Source of the DNA: Arthrobacter sp. CAN_C5
GTDB taxonomy: Bacteria > Actinomycetota > Actinomycetes > Actinomycetales > Micrococcaceae
Reading direction: 5' to 3'
DNA: 64,000 nt
Assembly (NCBI RefSeq): GCF_017875735.1
Contig: NZ_JAGGMZ010000001.1
Coordinates: 806,001-870,000 of the forward strand
This document shows, piece by piece, positions 15,195 to 23,619 of this stretch. The position numbers were made by a program, and so were the translations under genes. A model generated the notes under the pieces. That model saw only the letters and a list, made by a program, of their open reading frames with translations, did not search any database and was not told the DNA's origin. Numbering within the stretch: position 1 is the first letter of the stretch; every line of letters begins with the position of its first letter.

Positions 15195-17129
15195 ATGCCT
15201 GAAAATAACACTCCCGAAACCGTCATTCCTCCTGACGCCGTCGACGCTCCTCAGAATGTCGAAGCTCCCGAGGCAGACGAAATCAAGTTCACCGACTTCG
15301 GCCTCGACGGTCGCGTTCTCGCGGCCCTGAGTGACGTCGGCTATGAAAAGCCCTCTCCCATCCAGTCCGCCACCATTCCGGTGCTGCTGGAAGGGCGCGA
15401 CGTCGTCGGCCTGGCGCAGACGGGTACCGGTAAGACAGCAGCATTCGCTATCCCCGCGCTGTCCCGGATGGCCGAGCTCGCCGATCTCAACGGTCCCAGC
15501 AAGTTCACGCAGATCCTGGTGCTCGCACCAACCCGCGAACTGGCGCTTCAGGTTGCCGAGGCATTCGCCTCCTACGCCAAGCACATCGACAACTTCACGG
15601 TGCTACCCGTTTACGGTGGAGCTCCTTACGGCCCCCAGCTGGCCGGCCTGCGCCGCGGCGCACAGGTAGTTGTGGGTACCCCGGGTCGCGTGATCGACCA
15701 CATCTCCAAGGGTTCACTCGACCTGTCCAACCTTCAGTACCTGGTACTGGACGAGGCCGACGAGATGCTGCGCATGGGCTTTGCCGACGACGTCGAGCAG
15801 ATCCTCTCCGGAACACCTGACGACAAGCAGGTGGCGCTGTTCTCGGCAACGATGCCTAGCGCCATTCGCCGCATTGCGTCGAAGTACCTCAACAACCCCG
15901 CCGAAATCACTGTCAAGGGCAAAACCTCGACCGGCACCAACACGCGCCAGCGCTTCCTGCAGGTCATGGGCCCGCACAAGCTGGACGCCCTGACGCGCAT
16001 CCTCGAGGTCGAAGACTTCGATGGGATCATCGCGTTCGTGCGCACCAAGATGGCGACCGAAGACCTGGCGGACAAGTTGCGTTCACGGGGCTTCCAGGCC
16101 GCAGCAATCAACGGTGACATTCCCCAGCAGCAGCGTGAGCGGACCATTGAAGGTCTCCGCGACGGCAAGTTCGACATCCTCGTGGCCACCGACGTCGCGG
16201 CCCGCGGGCTCGACGTCGAGCGCATCTCGCTCGTGGTCAACTACGACATCCCTCACGACACCGAGTCCTACGTCCACCGCATCGGCCGTACCGGCCGCGC
16301 TGGCCGTTCAGGTGACGCGATCCTTTTCATCACGCCGCGGGAGAAGTACCTGCTGCGCTCGATCGAGAAGGCCACCCGCCAGCCTGTCGAGCAGATGCAC
16401 CTGCCATCCTCCGACGCCGTCAACGCGTTGCGGATGAACAAGTTCGCCGAGCGGATCACCGAGACCCTGGCCACCGAGGATGTCTCAATCTTCCGTGACC
16501 TGATCACCAGCTACGAGACCGAGCACAACGTGCCCGCCAACGAGATCGCTGCAGCCCTCGCCGTCATGGCACAGGGCAGCAACCCGATCCTCGTCAAGGA
16601 CATCCCGGTAGCCCCGGCAGGGCAGAAGGAACGCGCGGCGGGGCGCAAGGATGGTTTCGGGTCACGCGGACCAACACGCAGCCTCACCGAGGGGAACGCC
16701 ACCTACCGCATCGCGGTGGGACGGCGCCAGCGGGTCATGCCGGGCTCAATCGTTGGCGCCATTGCCAACGAGGGTGGCCTGTCCTCCGCGCAGATCGGCG
16801 GCATCGATATCCGCGCCGATCACACGCTCGTGGAACTGCCCGCTGACCTGTCGAAGGACCAGTGGCGTGCCCTGTCCAAGACCCGCATCGGCGGCGAGCT
16901 GATCCACCTCGAGCTGGACAAGGGCCGCAAGCCAACAGGTGACCGCGACGGCTTCAAGAAGCCGTTTAAAAAGCGTGAAGGCGAGGGTGGCGGCTTCAAC
17001 AAGGACCGCGGGCACGAGGGCGGCTTCCGCTCCTCCGGCCACAGCGCCGGCGGTGGCGGCGGGGACCGTAAGGAACGTCACGGTAAAGGTGCCGGAGCAG
17101 GTGCCGGTGGACGCCGCGAAAAGTGGTAA
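15195..17129 (+). CDS. DEAD-box ATP-dependent RNA helicase (DeaD/CsdA type)
   Basis: 644 residues. All helicase motifs are present: Q motif KPSPIQ, Walker A AQTGTGKT (74-81), PTRELA, DEAD (VLDEADEMLRMGF, about 187), SAT, ARGLD and HRIGRTGRAG. A DbpA-type RNA-binding domain follows (TYRIAVGRRQRVMPGSIVG to LIHLELDKG), then a Gly/Arg/Lys-rich tail. It unwinds RNA duplexes in ribosome assembly and mRNA turnover, usually important in the cold. I chose the ATG at 15195 (MPENNTPETV) over a TTG at 15153; neither has an ideal Shine-Dalgarno, though AAGG lies about 12 nt upstream of the ATG. Confidence 0.93.
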   Translation: MPENNTPETVIPPDAVDAPQNVEAPEADEIKFTDFGLDGRVLAALSDVGYEKPSPIQSATIPVLLEGRDVVGLAQTGTGKTAAFAIPALSRMAELADLNGPSKFTQILVLAPTRELALQVAEAFASYAKHIDNFTVLPVYGGAPYGPQLAGLRRGAQVVVGTPGRVIDHISKGSLDLSNLQYLVLDEADEMLRMGFADDVEQILSGTPDDKQVALFSATMPSAIRRIASKYLNNPAEITVKGKTSTGTNTRQRFLQVMGPHKLDALTRILEVEDFDGIIAFVRTKMATEDLADKLRSRGFQAAAINGDIPQQQRERTIEGLRDGKFDILVATDVAARGLDVERISLVVNYDIPHDTESYVHRIGRTGRAGRSGDAILFITPREKYLLRSIEKATRQPVEQMHLPSSDAVNALRMNKFAERITETLATEDVSIFRDLITSYETEHNVPANEIAAALAVMAQGSNPILVKDIPVAPAGQKERAAGRKDGFGSRGPTRSLTEGNATYRIAVGRRQRVMPGSIVGAIANEGGLSSAQIGGIDIRADHTLVELPADLSKDQWRALSKTRIGGELIHLELDKGRKPTGDRDGFKKPFKKREGEGGGFNKDRGHEGGFRSSGHSAGGGGGDRKERHGKGAGAGAGGRREKW

Positions 17130-17147
17130 TTTTGTAACTGAATAACC

Positions 17148-17181
17148 CCGTCGGATCCCTGGTAGAACAGGGATCCGACGG
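17148..17181 (+). terminator. Stable inverted repeat after the helicase gene
   Basis: A 14-bp perfect stem (CCGTCGGATCCCTG with its complement) encloses a 6-nt loop, 19 nt after the stop codon. There is no T-run, so it may stabilise the 3' end rather than terminate by itself. Confidence 0.55.
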
Positions 17182-17218
17182 TGGAATCAGCACCCGGCCG
17201 CAGCGGCCGGATCCTGAT

Positions 17219-17247
17219 TTCGCCTTGATGGCAGAAGCTGGTAAAGT
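17219..17247 (+). promoter_or_regulatory. Putative tRNA-Thr/tRNA-Met promoter
   Basis: TTCGCC (17219-17224), 17 nt, TAAAGT (17242-17247), 11 nt before the tRNA. The -10 box is identical to that before tRNA-Tyr. Confidence 0.45.
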
Positions 17248-17258
17248 TTTTTGCTGTT

Positions 17259-17330
17259 GCCCCCCTAGCTCAGTGGTAGAGCGCGTTCTTGGTAAGAACG
17301 AGGTCACCGGATCGATTCCGGTGGGGGGCT
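17259..17330 (+). tRNA. trnT: tRNA-Thr (GGT)
   Basis: The acceptor GCCCCCC pairs with GGGGGGC; the D-arm is GCTCAGTGGTAGAGC; the anticodon loop TTGGTAA gives anticodon GGT at 17291-17293; the T-arm is CCGGATCGATTCCGG. CCA is not encoded. Confidence 0.95.
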
Positions 17331-17388
17331 CTCAAATGGGAGTCCCGTAAGCAGGCCAAATGGTCCGGCTGCGGGCACACTCATTTGT

Positions 17389-17462
17389 GGCGGTGTAGCT
17401 CAGCTGGTTAGAGCGCACGACTCATAATCGTGAGGTCCCGGGATCGAGTCCCGGCACCGCTA
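17389..17462 (+). tRNA. trnM: tRNA-Met (CAT), elongator type
   Basis: The acceptor GGCGGTG pairs with CACCGCT (first pair G-U). The anticodon loop CTCATAA gives anticodon CAT at 17423-17425. The body resembles actinobacterial elongator tRNA-Met rather than an initiator, which would lack the first acceptor pair and have GGG/CCC in the anticodon stem. A CAT anticodon could also belong to tRNA-Ile2, but the overall sequence argues for Met. It lies 58 nt after tRNA-Thr, probably on one transcript. Confidence 0.92.
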
Positions 17463-17469
17463 CAGATAC

Positions 17470-17508
17470 AGCAGGTCAGAGGCCCCGAGCCGCTGGCCTG
17501 CTTTTTTG
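17470..17508 (+). terminator. Rho-independent terminator after tRNA-Met
   Basis: GCAGGTCAG and CTGGCCTGC pair around a GC-rich loop and are followed by TTTTTT. Confidence 0.9.
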
Positions 17509-17606
17509 TTCCCTCCCTCACACCGAAAACTAGGCAGCTTGCTTATCACCCGCGGGCTTCATAGGGTTGATTGGTACGACATCGACGTTCTGACACAGGA
17601 GGAACC

Positions 17607-18173
17607 ATGTCCCCCCATAATCTTTCCGGCAAAAAAGTTGCCTTCCTACTCACCGACGGCGTGGAGCAGATCGAGCTAACCAGCCCCTGGGATGCCGTCA
17701 AGCAGGCTGGCGGCGAACCAGTCCTCGTTGCGCCAGGCAGCGGCACCCTGCAGGGTTTCAACGGCACCGACAAGGGTGACACCTTCACCATTGATCTGTC
17801 GGTAGCGGACGCCTCAGCCGAGGACTTCCACGCATTGGTGCTCCCCGGCGGCGTCATCAACGCGGACCACCTACGCGTCGACAAGGACGCCCAGGAGTTC
17901 GCCCGCGCGTTCTTCGCCCAGCACAAGCCGGTGGCAGCGATCTGCCACGCACCGTGGCTGCTCATCGATGCGGGGGTGGTCAGCGGCCGCGACCTGACCT
18001 CGTACCACACGCTGCAGACTGACCTCCGCAACGCTGGCGCCAACTGGATCGACGACGAAGTGGTCACCGACCAGGGCTTCGTCACCAGCCGCACCCCGGA
18101 CGACCTTCCCGCCTTCAACGACAAGATGCTCGAAGAGATCGCCGAAGGCGAGCACGAAGGCCAGACCGCCTAG
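17607..18173 (+). CDS. PfpI/DJ-1 family protein (class I glutamine amidotransferase-like)
   Basis: 188 residues. The nucleophile-elbow cysteine is C113 in PVAAICHAPWLL, with the acidic residue E20 in LTDGVEQIELTSP placed as in PfpI/YhbO proteases and deglycases. YhbO-type proteins are linked to stress resistance and glyoxalase III or deglycase activity; which one applies here is unknown. The ATG at 17607 follows a perfect AGGAGG; an upstream ATG at 17571 has none. Confidence 0.9.
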   Translation: MSPHNLSGKKVAFLLTDGVEQIELTSPWDAVKQAGGEPVLVAPGSGTLQGFNGTDKGDTFTIDLSVADASAEDFHALVLPGGVINADHLRVDKDAQEFARAFFAQHKPVAAICHAPWLLIDAGVVSGRDLTSYHTLQTDLRNAGANWIDDEVVTDQGFVTSRTPDDLPAFNDKMLEEIAEGEHEGQTA

Positions 18174-18184
18174 GTAACCTTTTG

Positions 18185-18260
18185 CACAGTGTTTAACCGA
18201 GGACGCAGTGTTTAAACGAGGACACAGTGTTTGACCGAGTACACAGCGTTTGACTGAAGG
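18185..18260. repeat. Four tandem 19-bp imperfect direct repeats
   Basis: The unit CACAGTGTTTAACCGAGGA recurs at 18185, 18204, 18223 and 18242 with 2-5 changes per copy and no spacer. The array begins 12 nt after the pfpI-like stop and ends inside the following hairpin. Each unit contains GTGTTT(A/G)AC. It is either a slipped-strand minisatellite or a multi-site protein-binding array. Confidence 0.85.
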
Positions 18261-18287
18261 ACCGGTGGGAAACCGCCGGTCCTTCAG
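18254..18287 (+). terminator. Hairpin after the tandem repeat
   Basis: CTGAAGGACCGG and its perfect complement (12 bp) enclose a 10-nt loop. No T-run follows. The last repeat copy overlaps the left arm. Confidence 0.55.
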
Positions 18288-18326
18288 CATGTCCGGGCCC
18301 GTCCCCTGGGTGTCTACAGTAGAGGC

Positions 18327-19268
18327 ATGGCTGCCGAACTTTTCCTGTGCCGGGGGGTGAGCTGGCATCGGGAAGGGCCGGTGCTGTCGCTTGCCACTCC
18401 GGAGGGGACCGCCCAGGAACTGAGCCTGGATCAGGCAGCCGCGGCCGGCCCGGGCGGCGTGGACCTGGGGTTCCGGATCCTGAGTCAATTCGGGGAACGG
18501 TACTGTCTGGGGTTCCACCGGGTCTACGGGCCCGACGCGCGGGAGCACACGCCCTGCCCACGGCAGGACACAGCCGCCCGGGGGTACCAGTGCGGACCCT
18601 GCTTCGCCCGCGACGACCTGCGGTTCATGCACGACGTGCACCGGTCCGGAGTGGCGCCGGCGGGCCTGCTCAGCTACCTTGCCCAGAACCACTGGCTGTA
18701 CGTCGCAACGTTCGCAGACGGCGCCTCCAAGGTCGGAACGGCCGCGGACCTCCGTAAATGGCATCGGCTCGCTGAACAGGGCGCCGTCGTCGCGCGCTAT
18801 GTGGCCTCCGCCGACGACGGGCAGATCGTTCGCGTCCTGGAAGACGCGGTGACCCGCGCTGTCGGGTTGGCTCAGGCCGTGCGGTCGGCGGCGAAGACCG
18901 CTGCCCTGGCTTTGCCGCGTGACGGGGCAACCCTCGACGGGATCAACGCGGAGTTCGCTGGAAGTGTCAGGGCACTGCTCCGCGACGGGCTGGACTTATC
19001 AGGGTTTCGGGTGATCGATGAAAAGTGGGTGGCGCCGTCGTCGTGGTCCCGGTTGCTTGCCAGTACCGGACCGCAGCTTTACCCGCACAGTCTCGCCGCC
19101 GGTGAGCACGGATTTCAGGTCGAGGCCATGGTCGGCGCCGCCGCGCTGGTTCTGATTCGGGGGTCGGAGGTGCCGTTCCTCGTCGACCTGGCCCGATTGA
19201 AGGGGCAACGGATCGAGTTGGGAAGGTATCAATCGGTGGTTCCCGAAGTCCAGGAGGCGTCGTTCTGA
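18327..19268 (+). CDS. DUF2797 domain protein
   Basis: 313 residues. A cysteine cluster, HTPCPRQ then YQCGPCFARDD, resembles a zinc-binding treble-clef-like element at about residues 70-95. It is followed by HWLYVATFADGASKVGTAAD, LRKWHRLAEQGA and DDGQIVRVLEDAVTRAVGL, the core of the DUF2797 family, whose strand-loop layout recalls GIY-YIG nucleases. The family is uncharacterised and I make no activity claim. The -10 box TACAGT (18315-18320) lies 6 nt before the ATG with no Shine-Dalgarno, so the mRNA is probably leaderless. Confidence 0.75.
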   Translation: MAAELFLCRGVSWHREGPVLSLATPEGTAQELSLDQAAAAGPGGVDLGFRILSQFGERYCLGFHRVYGPDAREHTPCPRQDTAARGYQCGPCFARDDLRFMHDVHRSGVAPAGLLSYLAQNHWLYVATFADGASKVGTAADLRKWHRLAEQGAVVARYVASADDGQIVRVLEDAVTRAVGLAQAVRSAAKTAALALPRDGATLDGINAEFAGSVRALLRDGLDLSGFRVIDEKWVAPSSWSRLLASTGPQLYPHSLAAGEHGFQVEAMVGAAALVLIRGSEVPFLVDLARLKGQRIELGRYQSVVPEVQEASF

Positions 19269-19278
19269 CGAGCAAGTC

Positions 19279-20061
19279 TCACTCGGGTGTTACGTACGCG
19301 CCGCTAATACCTCCGTCTACGAGGAAGGTCGATGCTGTGATGAAGGAGGAATCGTCGCTGGCGAGGAACGCTACCGCAGCGGCGAGTTCTTCCGGTTCAG
19401 CGAAGCGGCCCAGCGGGACATGAATCAGCCGGCGGGCGGCTTTCTCGGGGTCCTTAGCGAAGAGTTCTTTCAGGAGCGGCGTGTTGACCGGACCGGGGCA
19501 TAGTGCATTGATTCGGATGCCCTGACGCGCAAATTCGACGCCGAGCTCTCGGCTCATGGCTAGGACCCCTCCCTTGGATGCGCTGTAGGATATCTGGGAT
19601 GTTGCTGCACCCATGACGGCGACGAACGATGCCGTGTTGATGATCGAGCCCTTGCCTTGGGTCTGCATGTAGGGGATGGCGTATTTGCAGCAGTAAAACA
19701 CCGAGGTGAGATTCACCTCCTGCACCTTACGCCAAGCATCGATACCGGTCTCCAGAATTGAACCGTCCGCGGCAGGGGAAATGCCGGCGTTGTTAAAGGA
19801 GATGTCCACACGCCCATAGGTTTCATTCGTGATGGCGTAAAGGTTCTTGACCTCCTCTTCGTTTGTCACGTCGACCTTGACGAAGAGACCACCGACTTGT
19901 TCTGCGGCACGCAGGCCGGCGGTCGGGTCGACGTCGGCGATGACGACATGAGCTCCTTCAGCGGCGAATCTGCGGGCGGTCGCCAAACCGATGCCACTAG
20001 CGCCACCAGTGATTACGGCGCTGCGGCCCTCGAGGCGGCTGGAGATGATCTGCTGGGTCAT
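19279..20061 (-). CDS. Short-chain dehydrogenase, proposed alcohol dehydrogenase of the gamma-glutamylation cluster
   Basis: 260 residues, classical SDR. The NAD(P) motif TGGASGIG is at 18-25, NNAG at about 90, and the catalytic S145, Y159 and K163 (SYSASKGG) are all present; the C-terminus LVDGGISGAYVTPE is typical. Asp43 after the second strand (VIADVD) favours NAD+. It is the last gene of a minus-strand cluster with permease, GS-like ligase, PuuD-like hydrolase and aldehyde dehydrogenase. I infer that it oxidises the free alcohol of a gamma-glutamylated amino alcohol, replacing the amine oxidase PuuB of the putrescine route. The start at 20061 is the family N-terminus. Confidence 0.85.
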   Translation of the reverse strand: MTQQIISSRLEGRSAVITGGASGIGLATARRFAAEGAHVVIADVDPTAGLRAAEQVGGLFVKVDVTNEEEVKNLYAITNETYGRVDISFNNAGISPAADGSILETGIDAWRKVQEVNLTSVFYCCKYAIPYMQTQGKGSIINTASFVAVMGAATSQISYSASKGGVLAMSRELGVEFARQGIRINALCPGPVNTPLLKELFAKDPEKAARRLIHVPLGRFAEPEELAAAVAFLASDDSSFITASTFLVDGGISGAYVTPE

Positions 20062-20089
20062 TTCTTGCTCCCTAGTGTTGATGTCGGAG

Positions 20090-21457
20090 TCACGGGTGAG
20101 TGGCAATGAAGACGTTCTTGGTTTCGGTGAAGGCATCTAGGGCATCGGGGCCGAGCTCGCGGCCGAGTCCTGATTGCTTGAAGCCCCCAAAGGGCGTGGA
20201 GTACCGGACTGAGGAATGGGAATTCACCGAAAGGTTTCCGGAATCCAGACCGCGCGCCATCCGCAGAGCACGGCCAATGTCCCTGGTCCAGATGGACCCC
20301 GAAAGCCCGTAAATGGAATCGTTGGCAAGGCGGAGGGCATCGGATTCATCGGTGAAGGGAACAACCGCCACGATCGGCCCGAAAATCTCCTCGCGCATTA
20401 CCCGGTCATCCCGGGAAGGAGTCAGCACCGTTGGTGGAAACCAAAAGCCCTCACCGTGCGGCGCGGTCCCCTGGAAGGCGATGGCGGTGCCGGAAGGAAC
20501 GAAGCCGGAAACCGTCTGGCGCTGTGCGGCGGAGATCAGCGGACCCATGAACGAGTTCGCCTCGCGGGGGTCTCCGACCTTCAGCGACTTCACCAGTGGT
20601 TCCAAAAGTTCAAGGAACTTCTCGTACACAGTGTCTTGTACAAGGATTCGGGAGCGGGCGCAGCAGTCCTGGCCAGCATTGTCGAAGGCCGCGCCGGGCG
20701 CAGCGGCGACTGCCTCCTCGAGATCGGCGTCGCCGAAGATGATGTTGGCGCTTTTACCCCCGAGTTCAAGAGTGACCGGTTTGACCTGCTCGGCGCAGCC
20801 GGCCATGATTCGCTTGCCAACCGTGGTCGACCCGGTGAACACCACCTTCCGGACCGACGGGTGGGTGACGAATCGCTCTCCCACCACAGAACCCTTGCCC
20901 GGGATAATTTGCAGCACTCCCTCGGGAAGACCAGCTTCCAGAGCGAGCCGTCCGATCCGTAGTGCGGTCAGCGGGGTCACCTCGGCGGGCTTCAGGACAA
21001 CAGTATTTCCAGCGGCAAGCGCGGGAGCGAATCCCCAGGCTGCAATGGGCATCGGGAAGTTCCAGGGCACAATCACGCCAACGACACCGAGAGGTTCGTG
21101 AAAGGTGACGTTGATGCCGCCGTGTACTGGAATCTGTTGGCCAAGGTGGCGTTCCGGGGCGGCGGAGTAGTAGTTCAGCACATCTCGAACGTTGCCTGCT
21201 TCCCACCGCGCATTGCCGATGGTGTGTCCGGCGTTCCGGACTTCCAGCTGGGCGAGGGTTTCAAGGTCGTCGTCCACGGCCGCGGCAAAACGGCGCAAGA
21301 GCATTCCGCGGTCGGCCGGGGCAACGTGTCGCCAGGCCTCGAAGGCCGTCGCCGCCTTGGCTATCGCATGGTCGGTGTCCTGCAGGCTGGCCAAGGAAAC
21401 GGTGTCGATGATCTCCTCGGTGGCCGGGTTCAGGACGTCAAATGTGGTGGTCGACAT
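20090..21457 (-). CDS. Aldehyde dehydrogenase (PuuC-like role)
   Basis: 455 residues of the NAD(P)+-dependent ALDH superfamily. N133 in PWNFP, K156 (VVLKPAEVTP), E231 (TLELGGKS) and the catalytic cysteine in AGQDCCARS (265/266) are all intact. C-terminal RYSTPFGGFKQSGLGRELG is a standard signature. It would oxidise an aldehyde to the acid; in this cluster the likely substrate is a gamma-glutamyl-amino aldehyde. The ATG at 21457 overlaps the preceding hydrolase gene by 20 nt. Confidence 0.9.
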   Translation of the reverse strand: MSTTTFDVLNPATEEIIDTVSLASLQDTDHAIAKAATAFEAWRHVAPADRGMLLRRFAAAVDDDLETLAQLEVRNAGHTIGNARWEAGNVRDVLNYYSAAPERHLGQQIPVHGGINVTFHEPLGVVGVIVPWNFPMPIAAWGFAPALAAGNTVVLKPAEVTPLTALRIGRLALEAGLPEGVLQIIPGKGSVVGERFVTHPSVRKVVFTGSTTVGKRIMAGCAEQVKPVTLELGGKSANIIFGDADLEEAVAAAPGAAFDNAGQDCCARSRILVQDTVYEKFLELLEPLVKSLKVGDPREANSFMGPLISAAQRQTVSGFVPSGTAIAFQGTAPHGEGFWFPPTVLTPSRDDRVMREEIFGPIVAVVPFTDESDALRLANDSIYGLSGSIWTRDIGRALRMARGLDSGNLSVNSHSSVRYSTPFGGFKQSGLGRELGPDALDAFTETKNVFIATHP

Positions 21458-22199
21458 TGATGGTTCTCTCCGTTCGTGTTCTGGAGTAGGCGCGGGCGGC
21501 TTCAATGAATCCCTCAAACAGCCGGAGATCTTCAGGGCCCTGTTCGGGGTGGAACTGCACGCCAAGGACCCATCCTCCTGAGGTCGTTTCGACGGCTTCG
21601 ATGGTTCCGTCAGCCGCCTTTGCGGTGACATGGAGCTCGGCGGCAACCCGGTCGAGAGCCTGATGGTGATAGCAGGGGGCTGTGGCCCGCGGCCCCAGCA
21701 GGGATGCGCATATACTGCCGGGTGTGGTCGTGAACTCGACAGTTCCGAAGACGCCGGGCGCGGGTTGATATCGCGAGTCAGGCAACACATCAGGGACATG
21801 TTGAATGAGCGATCCGCCCAGGGCGACGTTGAGGATCTGGGCACCACGGCAGATGGAAAACAGTGGTAGGTCCGCCGCCATAGCCGCGCGGGTCAGGGAG
21901 AGGTCATGGCTGTCCCGGTGGGGTTGCGCAAAGGTCAGCGCATGTGGTCGGGCGCCATAGTGTTCAGGGCCGACATCGGTGCCGCCAGCAATGATCAACC
22001 CGTCTAGCAGATCGATAATAGAGGGGTCGGAGCCGATGGGCGGCAGGAGCACAGGTGTTCCCCCCGCTGCCACAACCGCGTCGACGTAGGTGCCCGGGAG
22101 GAGGGCGGCGTTCGCAGTCCACACTCCCCATGCGGCCTCCTGGTAGTAGGTAGTCAGCCCGATACGCGGGCGGTAGGGCTTAGAGGCGCTCAAAGACAC
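21438..22199 (-). CDS. Gamma-glutamyl amide hydrolase (PuuD-like class I amidotransferase)
   Basis: 253 residues from the GTG at 22199. Nucleophile C117 in FSICRGAQILNVALGG, then H217 and E219 in QFHPEQ, form the class I glutaminase triad; GLIIAGGTDVGPEHYG matches the PuuD family (peptidase C26). It would release glutamate from the oxidised gamma-glutamyl product. The GTG has a Shine-Dalgarno too close to it, while a TTG at 22193 lies 7 nt after GAGAGGAGG and may be the true start, giving 251 residues. It overlaps the GS-like gene upstream by 20 nt. Confidence 0.9.
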   Translation of the reverse strand: MSLSASKPYRPRIGLTTYYQEAAWGVWTANAALLPGTYVDAVVAAGGTPVLLPPIGSDPSIIDLLDGLIIAGGTDVGPEHYGARPHALTFAQPHRDSHDLSLTRAAMAADLPLFSICRGAQILNVALGGSLIQHVPDVLPDSRYQPAPGVFGTVEFTTTPGSICASLLGPRATAPCYHHQALDRVAAELHVTAKAADGTIEAVETTSGGWVLGVQFHPEQGPEDLRLFEGFIEAARAYSRTRTERTINVDHHI

Positions 22200-23556
22200 G
22201 CCTCCTCTCCCAATCCGTAACAGCGCTGTCGTAGGCCTTCAGCTCCACGCCGGCGGCGTGCACATAGTGGTCAACAACCTCGTCGCCGAAGGATTTCCGG
22301 GCAATCTCACTGGCTGCCAGCAGTTCACGGGAGTCGCGCAGGTTTGTGGGAATCCGGTCGGCCTCCGACTGGTAAGCGCTGCCTTGGGTAACTGCCTCCA
22401 GCGTGAGCTCATTTTCGATGCCATGGATGGCCGCAGCGATAAGTGCAGCGGCGGCGAGGTAGGGGTTGACATCTCCACCGCCCACCCGGTTTTCCACCCG
22501 CAGGCCAGCTCCGTGCCCGACCACTCGCAGCGCACAACTGCGGTTGTCTAGGCCCCATGCAATTGCGGTGGGCGCGAAGCTGCCTTCAACGAACCGTTTG
22601 TAGGAGTTGATGTTAGGGGCTACGAAATAGGCCATCTCCTTCAGAGAGGCCAACTGGCCCGCGATGAAGTGTTCCATGACGGGGCTGAAGCCGTGCTCGC
22701 GGTCGCCAGCTAGGACGGGTTTCCCATCGAGGTCAGTAAGGCTGAAGTGAATGTGGCAGGAATTGCCTTCCCGTTCGTTGTACTTTGCCATGAAGGTGAT
22801 GCTTTTGCCCTGCTGGGCAGCAATCTCTTTGGCACCGTTCTTGTAAAACGCGTGGTTATCGCAAGCGGTTAGAGCCTGCGCATACCGGAAAGTGATTTCC
22901 TGTTGGCCGTAGTTGCATTCGCCCTTGGAAGATTCGACGATCAGGCCAGCCTTCTCCATACCTGTGCGGATACTTCGGATGACTGGTTCCAGCTTTGCCG
23001 TTGCGAGAAGGGAATAGTCGATGTTGTACCGGGTGGAAGGGGTCAGGCCTTCGTAGTTTGTCTTCCAGGCTTCCTCGTAGGTGTCATCGAACATGATGAA
23101 CTCAAGCTCAGTGCCGATATGGGCGCGGTAGCCCATCGCTTCGAGCCGTTCGATCTGCGCCCTGAGGATTTGCCGGGGGGACTGACTCACCGGACGGCCG
23201 TCTGGCCAGAGAATGTCGCACTGGATCATCGCCGTACCCGGCAGCCAGGGGACAAGCCGTAGCGTGGAGACATCGGGTCGCATGACCATGTCCCCATAGC
23301 CGTTCTCCCAGGAAGACATCGCGTAACCGTCGATGGTGTTCATTTCCACGTCGACGGATAGCAGATAGTTGCAGCCCTCTGCCCCGTGCCCGAGTACGTC
23401 CTCGAGGAAGGAACGGGCGCCGCAGCGTTTACCCTGAAGGCGGCCCAGAGAATCGGTGATGGCCACCACTACGGTATCGATCTTTCCGGCGGCGACCTGC
23501 TCCCTTAACTCATCGATGCTCAGTTGTGCCTGTGTGCCAATTGCCTGATCGGTCAT
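22180..23556 (-). CDS. Glutamine synthetase-like gamma-glutamyl-amine ligase (PuuA/GlnA4-type)
   Basis: 458 residues, GlnA type III-like. It contains GTELEFIMFDDTYEEAW (catalytic Glu pair), KGECNYGQQEITFRYAQAL, HIHFSL, SYKRFVEGSFAPTAIAWG and ENRVGGGDVNPYLAAAALI. The adenylylation-site tyrosine region of housekeeping GlnA is missing. Such enzymes attach glutamate to putrescine (PuuA), isopropylamine (IpuC) or ethanolamine (Streptomyces GlnA4) using ATP. An ethanolamine-permease-type transporter directly upstream and an SDR instead of PuuB downstream make ethanolamine or another amino alcohol the best guess. Confidence 0.9.
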   Translation of the reverse strand: MTDQAIGTQAQLSIDELREQVAAGKIDTVVVAITDSLGRLQGKRCGARSFLEDVLGHGAEGCNYLLSVDVEMNTIDGYAMSSWENGYGDMVMRPDVSTLRLVPWLPGTAMIQCDILWPDGRPVSQSPRQILRAQIERLEAMGYRAHIGTELEFIMFDDTYEEAWKTNYEGLTPSTRYNIDYSLLATAKLEPVIRSIRTGMEKAGLIVESSKGECNYGQQEITFRYAQALTACDNHAFYKNGAKEIAAQQGKSITFMAKYNEREGNSCHIHFSLTDLDGKPVLAGDREHGFSPVMEHFIAGQLASLKEMAYFVAPNINSYKRFVEGSFAPTAIAWGLDNRSCALRVVGHGAGLRVENRVGGGDVNPYLAAAALIAAAIHGIENELTLEAVTQGSAYQSEADRIPTNLRDSRELLAASEIARKSFGDEVVDHYVHAAGVELKAYDSAVTDWERRRVFERL

Positions 23557-23619
23557 CTGTTATCCGTCGCTTCGACTTGGTTCGGGGATGGGTGGGGTGA
23601 AAGCTGGGTGACGCGGTGC

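Noticed and set aside
17148-17181. Confident rho-independent terminator
   Set aside because: The stem is strong but no T-run follows, so I call it only a terminator-like repeat.
18185-18260. CRISPR array
   Set aside because: The units are directly adjacent with no spacers and are diverged; no cas genes are present.
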